64,000 nt of DNA from Rhyzopertha dominica (taxonomy: Eukaryota; Arthropoda; Insecta; Coleoptera; Bostrichidae), in assembly GCA_025024175.1 (NCBI GenBank), contig QCXZ01000041.1, positions 13,759,786-13,823,785 of the forward strand. The letters are read 5' to 3'. This document shows positions 35,781 to 45,049 of the stretch, in pieces; positions within the stretch are counted from its first letter, which is position 1; every line of letters starts with the position of its first letter. Made by a program: the position numbers and the translations under genes. A model generated the notes under the pieces. The model was given only the letters and a program-made list of their open reading frames with translations, did not search any database and was not told the origin of the DNA.

Positions 35781-36143
35781 TCAGTATACGCTGAAAGATA
35801 TTTTTTTATAAAATCCTGTTAATTTGGGAATCATTTGCTTCCAACAATTCTCGCCCTTATAAATTTTTTCATATAAAATCCTCTCTTTTGACCGTATCAC
35901 AAAATAGCAATAACTTCTTCCAGTTACAAGAAGCTGTCCTTGCACCTGGAAATAATAATTATGATTTCTTTTTAATCTTAATTCATTATTTTCAATAGTG
36001 GCAAATTTTATTTTATTTTCCAAAATCGCTTGTTTCGGGTTTACGTCTTTTGAAGTAAAGGGACATTTTACTTCTATTAGCCCTTCATCGTCGAGTAATC
36101 TATCTGGTGAAGCCGCTAAAAATGCATATTTCTTAGAAATCAT
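35781..36143 (-). pseudogene. YqaJ-like exonuclease domain fragment
   Basis: A 120-residue minus-strand frame matches the C-terminal half of the YqaJ/lambda-exonuclease-type fold found in many insect transposon-borne proteins. It has ASPDRLLDDEGLIEVKCPF, which carries the catalytic D...E.K triad, and YYFQVQGQLLVTGRSYCYFV with the conserved Gln. The start used here is an internal Met; upstream sequence (36144-36330) contains another open segment (CVLPEYCITMDGKHHQTRP) in a different frame that may belong to the same lost gene. The active-site residues are present, but the N-terminal part is missing. The host element is unknown. Confidence 0.6.
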
Positions 36144-37045
36144 GAATAAGAACTAATTTTATAACTGGGTAGGTATATAGGGATGGAAGTACACATAATA
36201 TAGGAAAAACCCATCCAATTCCTTATCAACTGGTCTTGTTTGATGGTGTTTCCCGTCCATTGTAATACAATATTCAGGTAGCACACATACCGAAAGCTGG
36301 TGTAACAATCCTTTTTCTATAAATTACATATCTTTTGCTCAGGCCCTACTCGCAATACATTTAAATTTCCGTTCCTTCGTTCAGTGGTATTATACTAACC
36401 ATTCTAATTTGCATAATATATTTTGAAAGTACAAGTTTGTTTTTTCTATATCGATATAAAATATTAAACATTTTATTTTGCAGCGCAAAACGAAAAACCG
36501 ATTCCATGAAGTGATGGCACAAGCAATAAAATAATTGATTTGTTATATGCGTCGAACACCAATATAGATACTAATAATTTTGCTGCACATTTCTATTTTT
36601 TGCTGAGACTGTAAATTCCAAAAAAATAGATTTTTCCTCATTTTATTAAAAAAATGGACATTTATATTTCACTGTTAGTGAAATGTAAGAAAATCTCACA
36701 GATTGTGCTGGTGATTACGAGATAGCGACTTAAATTTAATTTTTTATTAAATTTGTTACCATATGTTTAAATGTGCAGCAGTTAATTTGTGCGATCTCGT
36801 ATCAATACACAAAAATCGAGTCTCATAGCAGATTAACATTACGGTTTATTGGAATAAAATTTGTAAACGGACCGCTGCACTAATCCCTTTTGTGTTGTTT
36901 ATGGGTGGGTTTATGGGCCCTGTCAATCATAGTTTCAACAAGAGCTGTTTCATTTTATTTTTACCTACGTCCTATACACGTCAACCAAAAATTCTTGTAT
37001 CTCTCAACATTGATGCCCAACGTTTAAGAGGAATAGAATAGATTA
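36144..37045. other. No gene confirmed
   Basis: AT-rich. It holds the possible upstream remnant of the YqaJ-containing gene at 36200-36330 on the minus strand. Confidence 0.5.
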
Positions 37046-37275
37046 GAATTAGCACAGCATAGACATGTATTTTAATGTATGTCAGTTCTTGCCCGCTTGC
37101 AAAGGTGCCGTGGGGGCCTGCTGTCAAGTTGATGTACGCAGGTGCATGCATGCCAACTGGTCAGGCTACAGGTCACTTCCTTTAGGAAGTTGCGCTCATT
37201 AAGGCAACTGGGTGGCTTGTCGTCATGTCAGTTTAATGCTGACAGATGGCATTGCCATCTAAATTTCTACTTATA
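37046..37275 (+). repeat. Hammerhead-element fragment without ribozyme
   Basis: Starts with the sequence that follows the hammerhead in other copies (CACAGCATAGACATG) and contains GTGCCGTGGGGGCCTGCTGT, ACTTCCTTTAGGAAGT and GACAGATGGCATTGCCATC. These match 43942-44120 in the full copy. The ribozyme half is absent. Confidence 0.75.
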
Positions 37276-38437
37276 GAAGAAAATAGTATATATAAATCTT
37301 GCACAACTGAACAAATTTTAATATTATATATTGCTTTAATACAGAAGCATAAATTGAAGTTGTTTTGATGTAGAGAGCTTTATTAAGATTATGTTTTTCA
37401 TACTTTTTACAAAATATCAGCATAACATTTATTGAGATTTTTTCTTAATATTTTCTCTTGTTAAAATAAACATTTATTTTGCAATTTTTATAATTTTTGG
37501 GGTTTCCTGTAGGTAAACCAAAATATATCTTTAGAATCTTCAGAAATATCTAATTTAATTTAAAGAAGTGGTGAAAATAAATCTCTTAAACCCTGTCTGG
37601 CCTTAATATTGTAATTTTCACCCGCTGTGCTAAACATGTACAAAAACAAGGACATAATCTGGGAAAGCAGAATTGGAATTCACCATATTTCTAATATAAA
37701 AATATCGTTAATAGTAAAAACGAAACTAGTGTTGGAATTGGTTAGAATTAACGATGACAGTCTGTTTCTCTTAGCACAAAAGTAATGCATAAATTTTTTG
37801 AAGTAACGAATAATTGTAAATCGTTACTTTCTAAAAAAAGTAATTTGTAATAATTGTAATTCATTACTCTTCTGCCCAAGTAATGAGTAATTGTAATGAA
37901 TTACTTTTTAAAAGTTTAATTGTTCCAATCGTTGCTAAATTACACGACAGGCGGTATGTTCGCATTAGAAAGAGAACACCATGGCTAGCTTGACCCATTT
38001 TTATGAACGCCTGTTAACTTTGTGTAATTTATTAAGCAACAGGTTTCTAGAAGAAAGCCGCCAAGAAAAAATAAAATACCCAGTGCAGTAACAAAATTGG
38101 TTAAAAAACTTTTTTGATATTTACTGGCATTGTCTAGACTATTTACCAGAACTGCCTTAAAAATAATTTTATTGGTACTTAGTATAATTATGCGCTTTAT
38201 TACGCTTCTCTTTGTTATACCTATGGAAAAAAACATTACCTTCATACTAAAACAGTAAAAAAGCATATATATTGCAGCTTGATAATAAAGGATGATTTTT
38301 TACACAATATTGGTATGTTGTACGAAAATAAAGGTGCTAGCTGTGTTTTGAATAAGTGATTGTTATTCTTCGTAAATAGTAATATGTTATTAACAATGTT
38401 GTTTGCTTTGGTATATAAGCAAAACCAGTTCTATGCC
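37276..38437. other. AT-rich, no gene recognised
   Basis: Contains degenerate TAATGAATTAC-type short repeats at about 37780-37915. The open frame 37985-38266 (-) has no recognisable features. Confidence 0.55.
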
Positions 38438-38527
38438 GTGTTGTCTACACTAGACCTAAACTGCACTGATGAGCTGTAATGACAGCGAAATAGTACTATC
38501 TGCAGTTGGTTGAGGTGTAGACAGCAC
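38438..38527 (+). ncRNA. Type I hammerhead ribozyme, copy 1
   Basis: All core elements are present. CTGATGA lies at 38465-38471, stem II is GCTGT/ACAGC with loop AATG, and GAAA is at 38487-38490. Stem III is ATAG/CTAT with a two-base loop TA, and the scissile TC is at 38499-38500. Stem I pairs ACTGCA with TGCAGT, then has an internal loop and an outer helix of 13 bp (GTGTTGTCTACAC with GTGTAGACAGCAC, one G-U). Predicted cleavage is between 38500 and 38501. A very short stem III is usual for animal type I hammerheads, which often act as dimers. Confidence 0.9.
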
Positions 38528-38579
38528 ATAGACATGCATTTTAATGTTGTTTGGTTGTTCAAAATGTGTGCAAAATTAT

Positions 38580-38660
38580 GCAGGTCAGAAAAAAACCGCT
38601 GCAAATTGAATCAATACTTCCACATCCAATTGTCAAAATGACATTTACGTTTTTATTTCT
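38580..38660 (-). repeat. Repeat family X, copy B, distal fragment
   Basis: Reverse complement of about 6283-6350 of copy A (AATGTCATTTTGACAATT, GTGGAAGTATTG, TTCAATTTGCA). It lies just beyond the 3' end of the non-LTR insertion whose other side is X sequence at 43540, so the two pieces were once contiguous. Confidence 0.7.
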
Positions 38661-38716
38661 TATAGTATACGATTAGTAACCAGATTTTGAGCATTTTTTC
38701 TTTCTACACATTTCTT

Positions 38717-39051
38717 CTAAGACAAATGTTCCTCGTGATATATTAGCAAAAATACATATAAGTTTTTAAAATCTGTTTTTTCCAAATAACTCAAAAAGTA
38801 TTTTTTAGCATACAGTAACCTTAACCGTGCATAGAACTTACGTATCAGAATATTTACATGTTCTCGAAAACGCAACTTGTGGTCTAGTAGTACACCAAGG
38901 AATCGAATACTTTGTTGGAAAACCAACGCATGTTCATTTATTGTAATATTAAGTTGTTGCATAAGTTCTGAACGAGTAGAGTCCGACGAAAACAACATAA
39001 CAACAGATTTATCCGCATTTAGCTTCAAGCCACGTTCACTGCATACATAGC
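38717..39051 (-). pseudogene. Jockey/CR1-type non-LTR reverse transcriptase, 3' part of interrupted gene
   Basis: Frame with GLKLNADKSVVMLFSSD and SIRFLGVLLDHKLRFREHV, the region just after the YADD box in Jockey-group reverse transcriptases. It continues the frame fragments at 42636-43527 across the gypsy insertion. The 3' end of the element is near 38665. Confidence 0.85.
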
Positions 39052-39205
39052 TGTAATATACTGCCCAAAAGTAATCAAATAACGGGTATTTAACAGTATT
39101 TATCTATTTAAAAATTGATTCATACAATTCAAAATTATTATGACAATTGCAAAAACAAGATAATAATAGTAGTTGTTTTCCACTAGCTTACTAGAATATA
39201 TTACA
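39052..39205 (-). repeat. LTR of nested gypsy (3' LTR on the minus strand)
   Basis: 154 bp, TG...CA, two differences from 42482-42635. Confidence 0.93.
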
Positions 39206-39234
39206 ACTACCCCCTCTTTATTAAATTCAAAAGT

Positions 39235-42200
39235 TCAAGTTCTAGGATTGAGATTATTATCTGGAAGTTGATGCAAACTAGTACTACATTTATTAATTTG
39301 ATCAATATGTCGCTTCCAAATAATATTCTCATTTACAGGTTTACAAAAATATGTAAAATCACCTAACTTTTCATCAATCACTGCTTTTACCCAAGCCTTT
39401 TTATTTGGATTCCTAAAATCCCTACAATACACTTCCTGTCCCTTTTGGAATGTTACAAATCAATTTCCCTGCCGAAATTTACAACACTGTTCTTTATTCA
39501 CATATCTTAACAAATCCAATCTAGTTTTTGGTTTGTATTTAAATACCAAACTTGAAGGTGTGACACCAGTAGAGGCGTGTATGTTGTTCCTATAACTGAA
39601 TAAAAATCTATTCAGTAGTGTAATAAAACCCACACCTTTATTAGCGTCATCCTTAATAGATTTCATCAAACTATTTTTGAGAGTTTTTATTAAATTTTCG
39701 GCTTGACCATTACTCGAGGGATGGCACACCGGTGACGTAAAAAATTTTATACCATTATTAGACAGAAATTCAGTAAATTCGGTGGAAGTAAATTGAGTTC
39801 CATTATCAGTTACCACTAAATCTGGGAACCCGAATCTTGCAAAACATTCTCTANGTTTCTCTACCGTTTCTTTCNAATTTACTTTTCCTACTACAAATGC
39901 TTCAGGCCATTTTGAATAAGCATCAATCACCACCAAAATATGTTTACCATAAAAAGGACCTAAATAATCACAATGTACACTTTCATACACCCTAGTGGCT
40001 TGTTTCCACGAGCTGCTAATAGATCTTGGAGGATCTGGTCTCTGTTTCATACAAATGTCGCAACCTTTTACCCATTTCTCGATATCTTGGTCGACAGAAG
40101 GCCACCAAAAGTACGACCTAGCCATTGTTTTCATTTTTACACTCCCTTCATGACTGGAATATAATTCCTTCAAAAGATTTTTCCTTAAACTCAATGGTAT
40201 CACAACTCTGTACCCCCACATAATAATTCCTTTATCAATAGATAATTCATCCCTTCTAACTACAAATGGTCTTAAGCTTTCATTATTTAACTCTTCATCA
40301 AAACCGTATCTAATGAGATTATAAACTTTACCTAAAATTACATCTTTCCGTGTCTCTGAGCAAATCTTATTGATGTCAATAACTTTTGAACTTTTTACAA
40401 AATGTAAATAATATAAATCATCATTTTCAAAAATTGTCTCGTTCACAGGCAATCGCGATAATGCATCAGCACGAATATTTTCTTGACTTTTAATATACTT
40501 GAAGGTATAATAAAAATTTGATAAGAATAGTGACCATCTCTGAATTCGACCTGCCGCCATTGTTGGCAAACTTTTGGTCTCTCCGTAAATTACTTCTAAT
40601 GCCTTATGATCTGACATGATCTCAAAATGCCTACCTGCTAAAAATTGATACAATTTTTGAACTGCCCAAACTACACTTAACCCTTCTTTTTGGGTTACAG
40701 AATAGTTCCGTTCTGATCGATTTAACAGTCGAGAAACATAACAAATAGGCTTTTCGCTTCCATCTGCTTCTACATGAGACAAACATGCGCCAATACCATA
40801 AAAAGATGCGTCACAAGTTAATCTTAAATTTTTACTAGGGTCATAATGTGCTAAAACTCTATCTGACGTTAATTCCTTCTTAATTACATTAAAAGCATTT
40901 TCACATTCTTGCGTCCATTTAAATTTAATTTTTTTCTCGCATAACTTGTATAAAGGTTTTAATAAAGCTGATATATTTGGAATAAATTTGGAATAATAAT
41001 TTACCATACCATAAAAAGCTTTTATTAGTGTTACATTTTTAGGCTGAGTGCATTTCATAATTCCCGATACTTTATCTACATCTTTTTCTAACCCTTTCGA
41101 TGAAATGATGTGTCCTAAATATTTAATGCTATCTTGAAAAAAATTACACTTCTCTTTGTTTAACCTAAAACCAAATTTCAATAACCGTTCAAAAACTTTT
41201 TTAAAATTTTGAAAATGTTCTTCTTCGTTTCTTCCAGTGACGACAATGTCATCTAAAAAATTTACTACTCCTGGTATTCCTACTAACACCTTTTCAACTA
41301 TTAACTGGAAAATCGAACATGCTGGCTTTGTGCCAAATGGTAACCTATTTATTTTAAAAATTCCTTGGTCGGTACTCCACGCTAACAGCATACCTGTTTT
41401 GTCATCAACCTCTAAGTGATTATAAGCATTTTTAAAATCCAGTTTACTAAAATGCTTTCCCCCTTGTAATTCTGCAAATATTCTCTCAATACGAGGTAAA
41501 GGATGGTTGACATTTTTTAAATATTTATTTATTGTAATTTTATAGTTAGCACAAAGTCTTATATCTTTTCCATTCGATTTCAATGCAATTACCAATGGCG
41601 TACCCCATTCAGCTGTGTCTACCTTTTCTATTACTTTTTCATTTATTAACCTATTCAGTTCTTTGTAAACTGCCTCTTTGTATGCATGAGGTATAGGTCG
41701 CGGTTTGCAAAATTTGGGCTTTAGATTCGGTTAAACTTCTAAGGAAATTTTTGATCCGTTATAACAACCTAACTGGTCCTTAAATAAATCTTTAAATTCG
41801 GATAGTAACTGATCTAACCTATCTCCTCCACTAATATTATTAATTCGAAATGGTTTGGACAAATCTATACCAAACAAAACTAACAAATCTTTACCCATTA
41901 ATAACCTACAACCATTTTCTATCACTAGTAGTTGACAAATTTTTGTGACACCTCTGACACAAATTCTAACAGATACCTGTCCTACTGGATAAATAATTTT
42001 GCCATCATATGTCTTTAATTTGACATACCATTCGCTAATTGTTTCTTCTGTCTGTTTCAAATTATCAAAAGCAATTCGTTTTCGAAAAACACTCACATGC
42101 TGCTTGTACTGCCTTTCCAATAGTTTTATGAGTTCCGTATACTTTTTTTGCTTTGGCAAGACCGGATCACATACATTTTTCAATACTTTGTAAACGTCTT

Positions 42201-42363
42201 CATCAATTATTGTTAATAAAACGGCAGTTCTTCGTTCTTCCGACACCACATTTGCTTCAAAATACTGTTCTAATCTTTCAGCAAAAATCTCCCAGTCATC
42301 ACCTGGTTTAAACCCATTTATTTGACAAATTGACCCATTTATGACAACAGATTCTTTAACCAT
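39235..42363 (-). pseudogene. Gag-Pol polyprotein of nested gypsy, two stops and internal deletion
   Basis: One minus-strand frame from 42363 to 39235, broken only by TAA at 41731-41733 and TGA at 39460-39462. The N-terminus is gag-like (EERRTAVLLTIIDEDVYKVL). At about residue 120 it passes directly from gag (TISEWYVKLKT) to the end of protease (ENGCRLLMGKDLLVLFGIDL), so the zinc knuckle and the protease active site are missing. Reverse transcriptase (LPFGTKPACSIFQ, FLDDIVV), RNase H (LTCDASFYGIGACLS), integrase zinc finger (HEGSVKMK to CDICMKQRP) and integrase core (VHCDYLGPF, VTDNGTQFTS, HPSSNGQAENL) follow. Two N bases fall in the integrase. Gag and pol share one frame, unlike the errantivirus-like element at 59 kb. 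Confidence 0.9.
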
Positions 42364-42481
42364 TTTGAAAATTGCACTTTTGCAATGAATGTTCCTTACT
42401 TGTCACAGCAGTGGTAAAACTTCTTTTACTCAAAATAAATGCAACTTCTTTCCTTGGTTATTATTTTCCTCGTCGCCAATT

Positions 42482-42635
42482 TGTAATATACTGCCCAAAA
42501 GTAATCAAATAACGGGTATTTAACAGTATTTATCTATTTCAAAATTGATTCATACAATTCAAAATTATTATGACAATTGCAAAAACAAGATAATAATAGT
42601 AGTTGTTTTCGACTAGCTTACTAGAATATATTACA
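42482..42635 (-). repeat. LTR of nested gypsy (5' LTR on the minus strand)
   Basis: 154 bp, partner of 39052-39205. Confidence 0.93.
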
Positions 42636-43527
42636 ACAGCAATACACCCAAGATCAGCGCTGATCTCCCTACAAGCATCAGTAGCATCAAAACAGTGTAA
42701 AATCTGTGTGTCGTCTGCATAAGCTTGTGAATTTGGCAGACGAAAATAAATCGGCAGTATATATTAGAAACAATATAGGACCAAGCAACTAGCCTTGCGG
42801 TACGGCTGATGTAACATTGTAAGCAGTTGATAGTTTGTCATTTACTGACACGCGTTGGGTCAAACCCATAGTAGACCAGTTGAGCGCACATAAGATCATG
42901 ACTAATTGAATCAAATGCCTTGGAAAGATCGAGTGACACGAGGACAGCTGACAATTTGTTGTCTAATGCTCTTATAATGTTATCAGTAATATTTAGGAGA
43001 GATGTGCTTGCGCTGTGAAATTTGCGAAAGCCAGATTGATGCTCCGGGATAATTTTATTTTCTAACACATAGCCACTAATTTGCCTAAATACAACTGATT
43101 CGAGCACCTCTGATAAGACCCGTAATAGACTAATCGGTCGAAAATCACTAATAGAGGCAGGGGAACTAGCTTTCGGTATTGGATACACTTTAGCTGCTTT
43201 CTAGCGTTGAGGAAAATAACCAATTTCTAAACAGCAATTTATGACGTGCGTAATGTAAGGAAGTATTTCAAGCAAGAAAAGTTTGATAATATAAGTTGCT
43301 ATGCCATCAGATCCAGCAGCATTAGATTTTAAACCTTTGATAACATTTAAAATGTCCGCTGTTATAGCTAAACTAAAGGAGAAATTTAACGTATTCTTAA
43401 ACTTACTTAAGGAATAAAATTGCTGCGCTGTTGAGCAGTCACAAACTTTTAAAACGGAGGCAAAATGGGAATTTATAAGATCCGGATCACAAAGATGTGC
43501 CGCTATATTTACTTTGTTGCTAATCAC
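42636..43527 (-). pseudogene. Jockey/CR1-type non-LTR reverse transcriptase, 5' part of interrupted gene
   Basis: Frames in order on the minus strand: 43527-43201 (NAAGSDGIATYIIKLF, the start of the fingers), a TAG stop at about 43200 in place of a codon, then 43188-42838 (SDFRPISLLRVLSEVLE, EHQSGFRKFHS, SLDLSKAFDSISHDLM). Next is the SAVPQG-like region and finally the YADDTQILHCFDATD catalytic box at about 42720-42675. The gypsy insertion at 42635 follows and the gene resumes at 39051. The endonuclease is missing, so the copy was 5'-truncated on insertion. Confidence 0.85.
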
Positions 43528-43674
43528 TACTAATCACATATTAAAACAAAACAAATAAAAAAATAAAAATTTGCAAAAAGAGTAGTTACCCTCCAATTTC
43601 GCCCCCTTCCCGATACCCTACTTACCCCCAAAACAAGGTCACTTTGGGTAGTTGAGATATATACGTTTGCCAAA

Positions 43675-43689
43675 TTTCAAGTTCATATA
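43675..43689. repeat. Target-site duplication of hammerhead element (left)
   Basis: TTTCAAGTTCATATA; the right copy at 44128-44142 is TTTCAATTTCATATA, one mismatch in 15. Confidence 0.8.
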
Positions 43690-43706
43690 AAATGCATGTC
43701 TATGCT

Positions 43707-43796
43707 GTGCGGTCTACACCTCAACCAACTGCAGATAGATCTATTTCGCTGTCATTACAGCTCATCAGTGCAGTTTAGGTCTAGTGTAGACGGCAC
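43707..43796 (-). ncRNA. Type I hammerhead ribozyme, copy 2
   Basis: Same 90-nt architecture as copy 1, read on the minus strand: outer helix GTGCCGTCTACAC with GTGTAGACCGCAC, inner stem ACTGCA/TGCAGT, CTGATGA, stem II GCTGT/ACAGC, GAAA, stem III ATAG/CTAT with loop AT. Predicted cleavage is between 43734 and 43733. Confidence 0.9.
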
Positions 43797-43858
43797 GGCA
43801 TAGAACTGGTTTTGCTTATATACCAAAGCAATGGTATGATGTAAGTAAGAATTTTGCT

Positions 43859-43948
43859 GTGCTGTCAACACTAGACCTAAACTGCACTGATGAGCTGTAA
43901 TGACAGCGAAATAGATCTATCTGCAGTTGGTTGAGGTGTCGACAGCAC
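43859..43948 (+). ncRNA. Type I hammerhead ribozyme, copy 3
   Basis: Same 90-nt architecture on the plus strand: outer helix GTGCTGTCAACAC with GTGTCGACAGCAC (one A-C mismatch), inner stem ACTGCA/TGCAGT, CTGATGA, stem II GCTGT/ACAGC, GAAA, stem III ATAG/CTAT with loop AT. Predicted cleavage is between 43921 and 43922. Confidence 0.9.
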
Positions 43949-44127
43949 AGCATAAAGCAAAAAGTGCCGTGGGGGCCTGCTGTCAAATTGAAGTATGCAG
44001 TTGCATGCCAATTTGTCAGGCTACAGGACACTTCCTTTAGGAAGTAGTACCCGTTAAGGCAGCTAGGTGGCTTTGTCACTATATCAGTGTAATGCTGACA
44101 GATGGCATTGCCATCCTAAATTCTTAC

Positions 44128-44142
44128 TTTCAATTTCATATA
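44128..44142. repeat. Target-site duplication of hammerhead element (right)
   Basis: TTTCAATTTCATATA; compare 43675-43689. Confidence 0.8.
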
Positions 44143-44317
44143 TTAAGTCTTTCGAAAGTTATCGTGTCCACAAACAAAACCACAGACACACAGACAAGAA
44201 TTTTTTGCTCTAATTTTGTTTTTTTACGTTTTCGACCATTTTAAAGTGAATGAGCATTTAAATTTTTGAAATTTGTTTTCGCGATACAATACTTCCCATC
44301 CGTTGGATGTGGAAGTA

Positions 44318-45049
44318 ATCGTGGGGGAGCCTTAGCTTAGCTTAACTCGGCCTCTGAAGGAGTTGTGTTTCACACATTAATTAATACGAGTATTAAACTT
44401 TTGAATGTAACCTGTTAAACGCCAAACCATATATTAAAAATGAAATCTGTAATGAAAAATGTAACTTACTGTGCTTATTTCATTCACCTTTTACAATAGG
44501 ACCAAAGCGTTCAAAGCTGTCTTCATAATTTAAGAGCCTTGATTAATGACTAAGCGTAAAGAAAAACTTGAAGCTTTGACCTGCCTGTTGAGCACACAAA
44601 GGTGTACCCTTTAGAGGCCAACGAGTTTAAAATATTCATCACTGCTGCTGAACTTCTACAGTTTGACAGACCTTATTAAAGAACTTTGTTGCGCTTTTTA
44701 ACTCAAACAATACCGTAATGCTTCTCGGTGTGAGAATTCCTAAACTCTCCGATATTTCATTTCTAGTGTATGTATTATATACAAATCGTTCCCTATCTAA
44801 ATGGGCCAGTTCGGGATAAAGTTTTATTAAATAAAACGAGTGGAAAACTAAAAAAAAATAGCCTTCTGGAAAAAACCTTTAGTGATTACGAACTGTATTT
44901 TAAGATCCTATTACTGTTACATGAACGGTAATCATTGTAAGTGCCGCATCAAGATAGACATCTGATCTGGATAATCATTATCAGCAATTTTTATGGTATC
45001 TCCAATAAGTAGTTATATTTTAAGGTGATTTTTTTCACTTATTTTCGAA
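44318..45049. other. Upstream region of GrC
   Basis: AT-rich with no gene recognised. It presumably contains the GrC promoter, but no clear core element was identified. Confidence 0.5.

Larger units (their letters stand above)
39052..42635 (-). mobile_element. Ty3/Gypsy LTR retrotransposon nested in a non-LTR element
   Basis: A 3584-bp element with 154-bp LTRs at both ends (two mismatches, so a young insertion). The flanks ATAGC (39047-39051) and ACAGC (42636-42640) could be a 5-bp duplication with one change. The primer-binding region after the 5' LTR on the minus strand reads TTGGCGACGAGGAA. It sits inside a Jockey-type reverse transcriptase gene, whose reading frame it splits just after the YADD region. 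Short length reflects an internal deletion in the gag-protease part. Confidence 0.93.
43690..44127. mobile_element. 438-bp retrozyme-like element with two inverted hammerhead ribozymes
   Basis: Inserted in repeat X between two 15-bp near-identical direct repeats (43675-43689 and 44128-44142). An uninterrupted version of the X sequence exists at about 5830-5855. The element holds a minus-strand hammerhead (43707-43796), a 62-bp linker, a plus-strand hammerhead (43859-43948) and a 180-bp tail with GTGCCGTGGGGGCCTGCTGT, ACTTCCTTTAGGAAGT and GACAGATGGCATTGCCATC. No protein is encoded. Small non-coding elements with type I hammerheads (retrozymes) are known in animals and are thought to use Penelope-like machinery; assignment to that class is an inference. 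Confidence 0.75.
43540..44317 (-). repeat. Repeat family X, copy B, proximal part (holding a hammerhead element)
   Basis: Sequences 43540-43689 and 44128-44317 together are the reverse complement of about 5670-5960 in copy A. They share CTCAACTACCCAAAG-type, GAACTTGAAATTTGG and CTTGTCTGTGT blocks. The two halves are separated by the 438-bp hammerhead element. The right end shows ATACTTCCCATCC and GGATGTGGAAGTA. Confidence 0.75.

Noticed and set aside
37780..37915. TAATGAATTAC-type units as a possible CRISPR-like or regulatory array
   Set aside because: Irregular spacing and degenerate low-complexity sequence; CRISPR arrays are not expected in an animal genome.
44600..44760. Resemblance to 53390-53480 as a hint of a fourth Gr promoter
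   Set aside because: Only patchy similarity (for example TTTTAACTCAAAC), and no Gr exon was found downstream of 53480.
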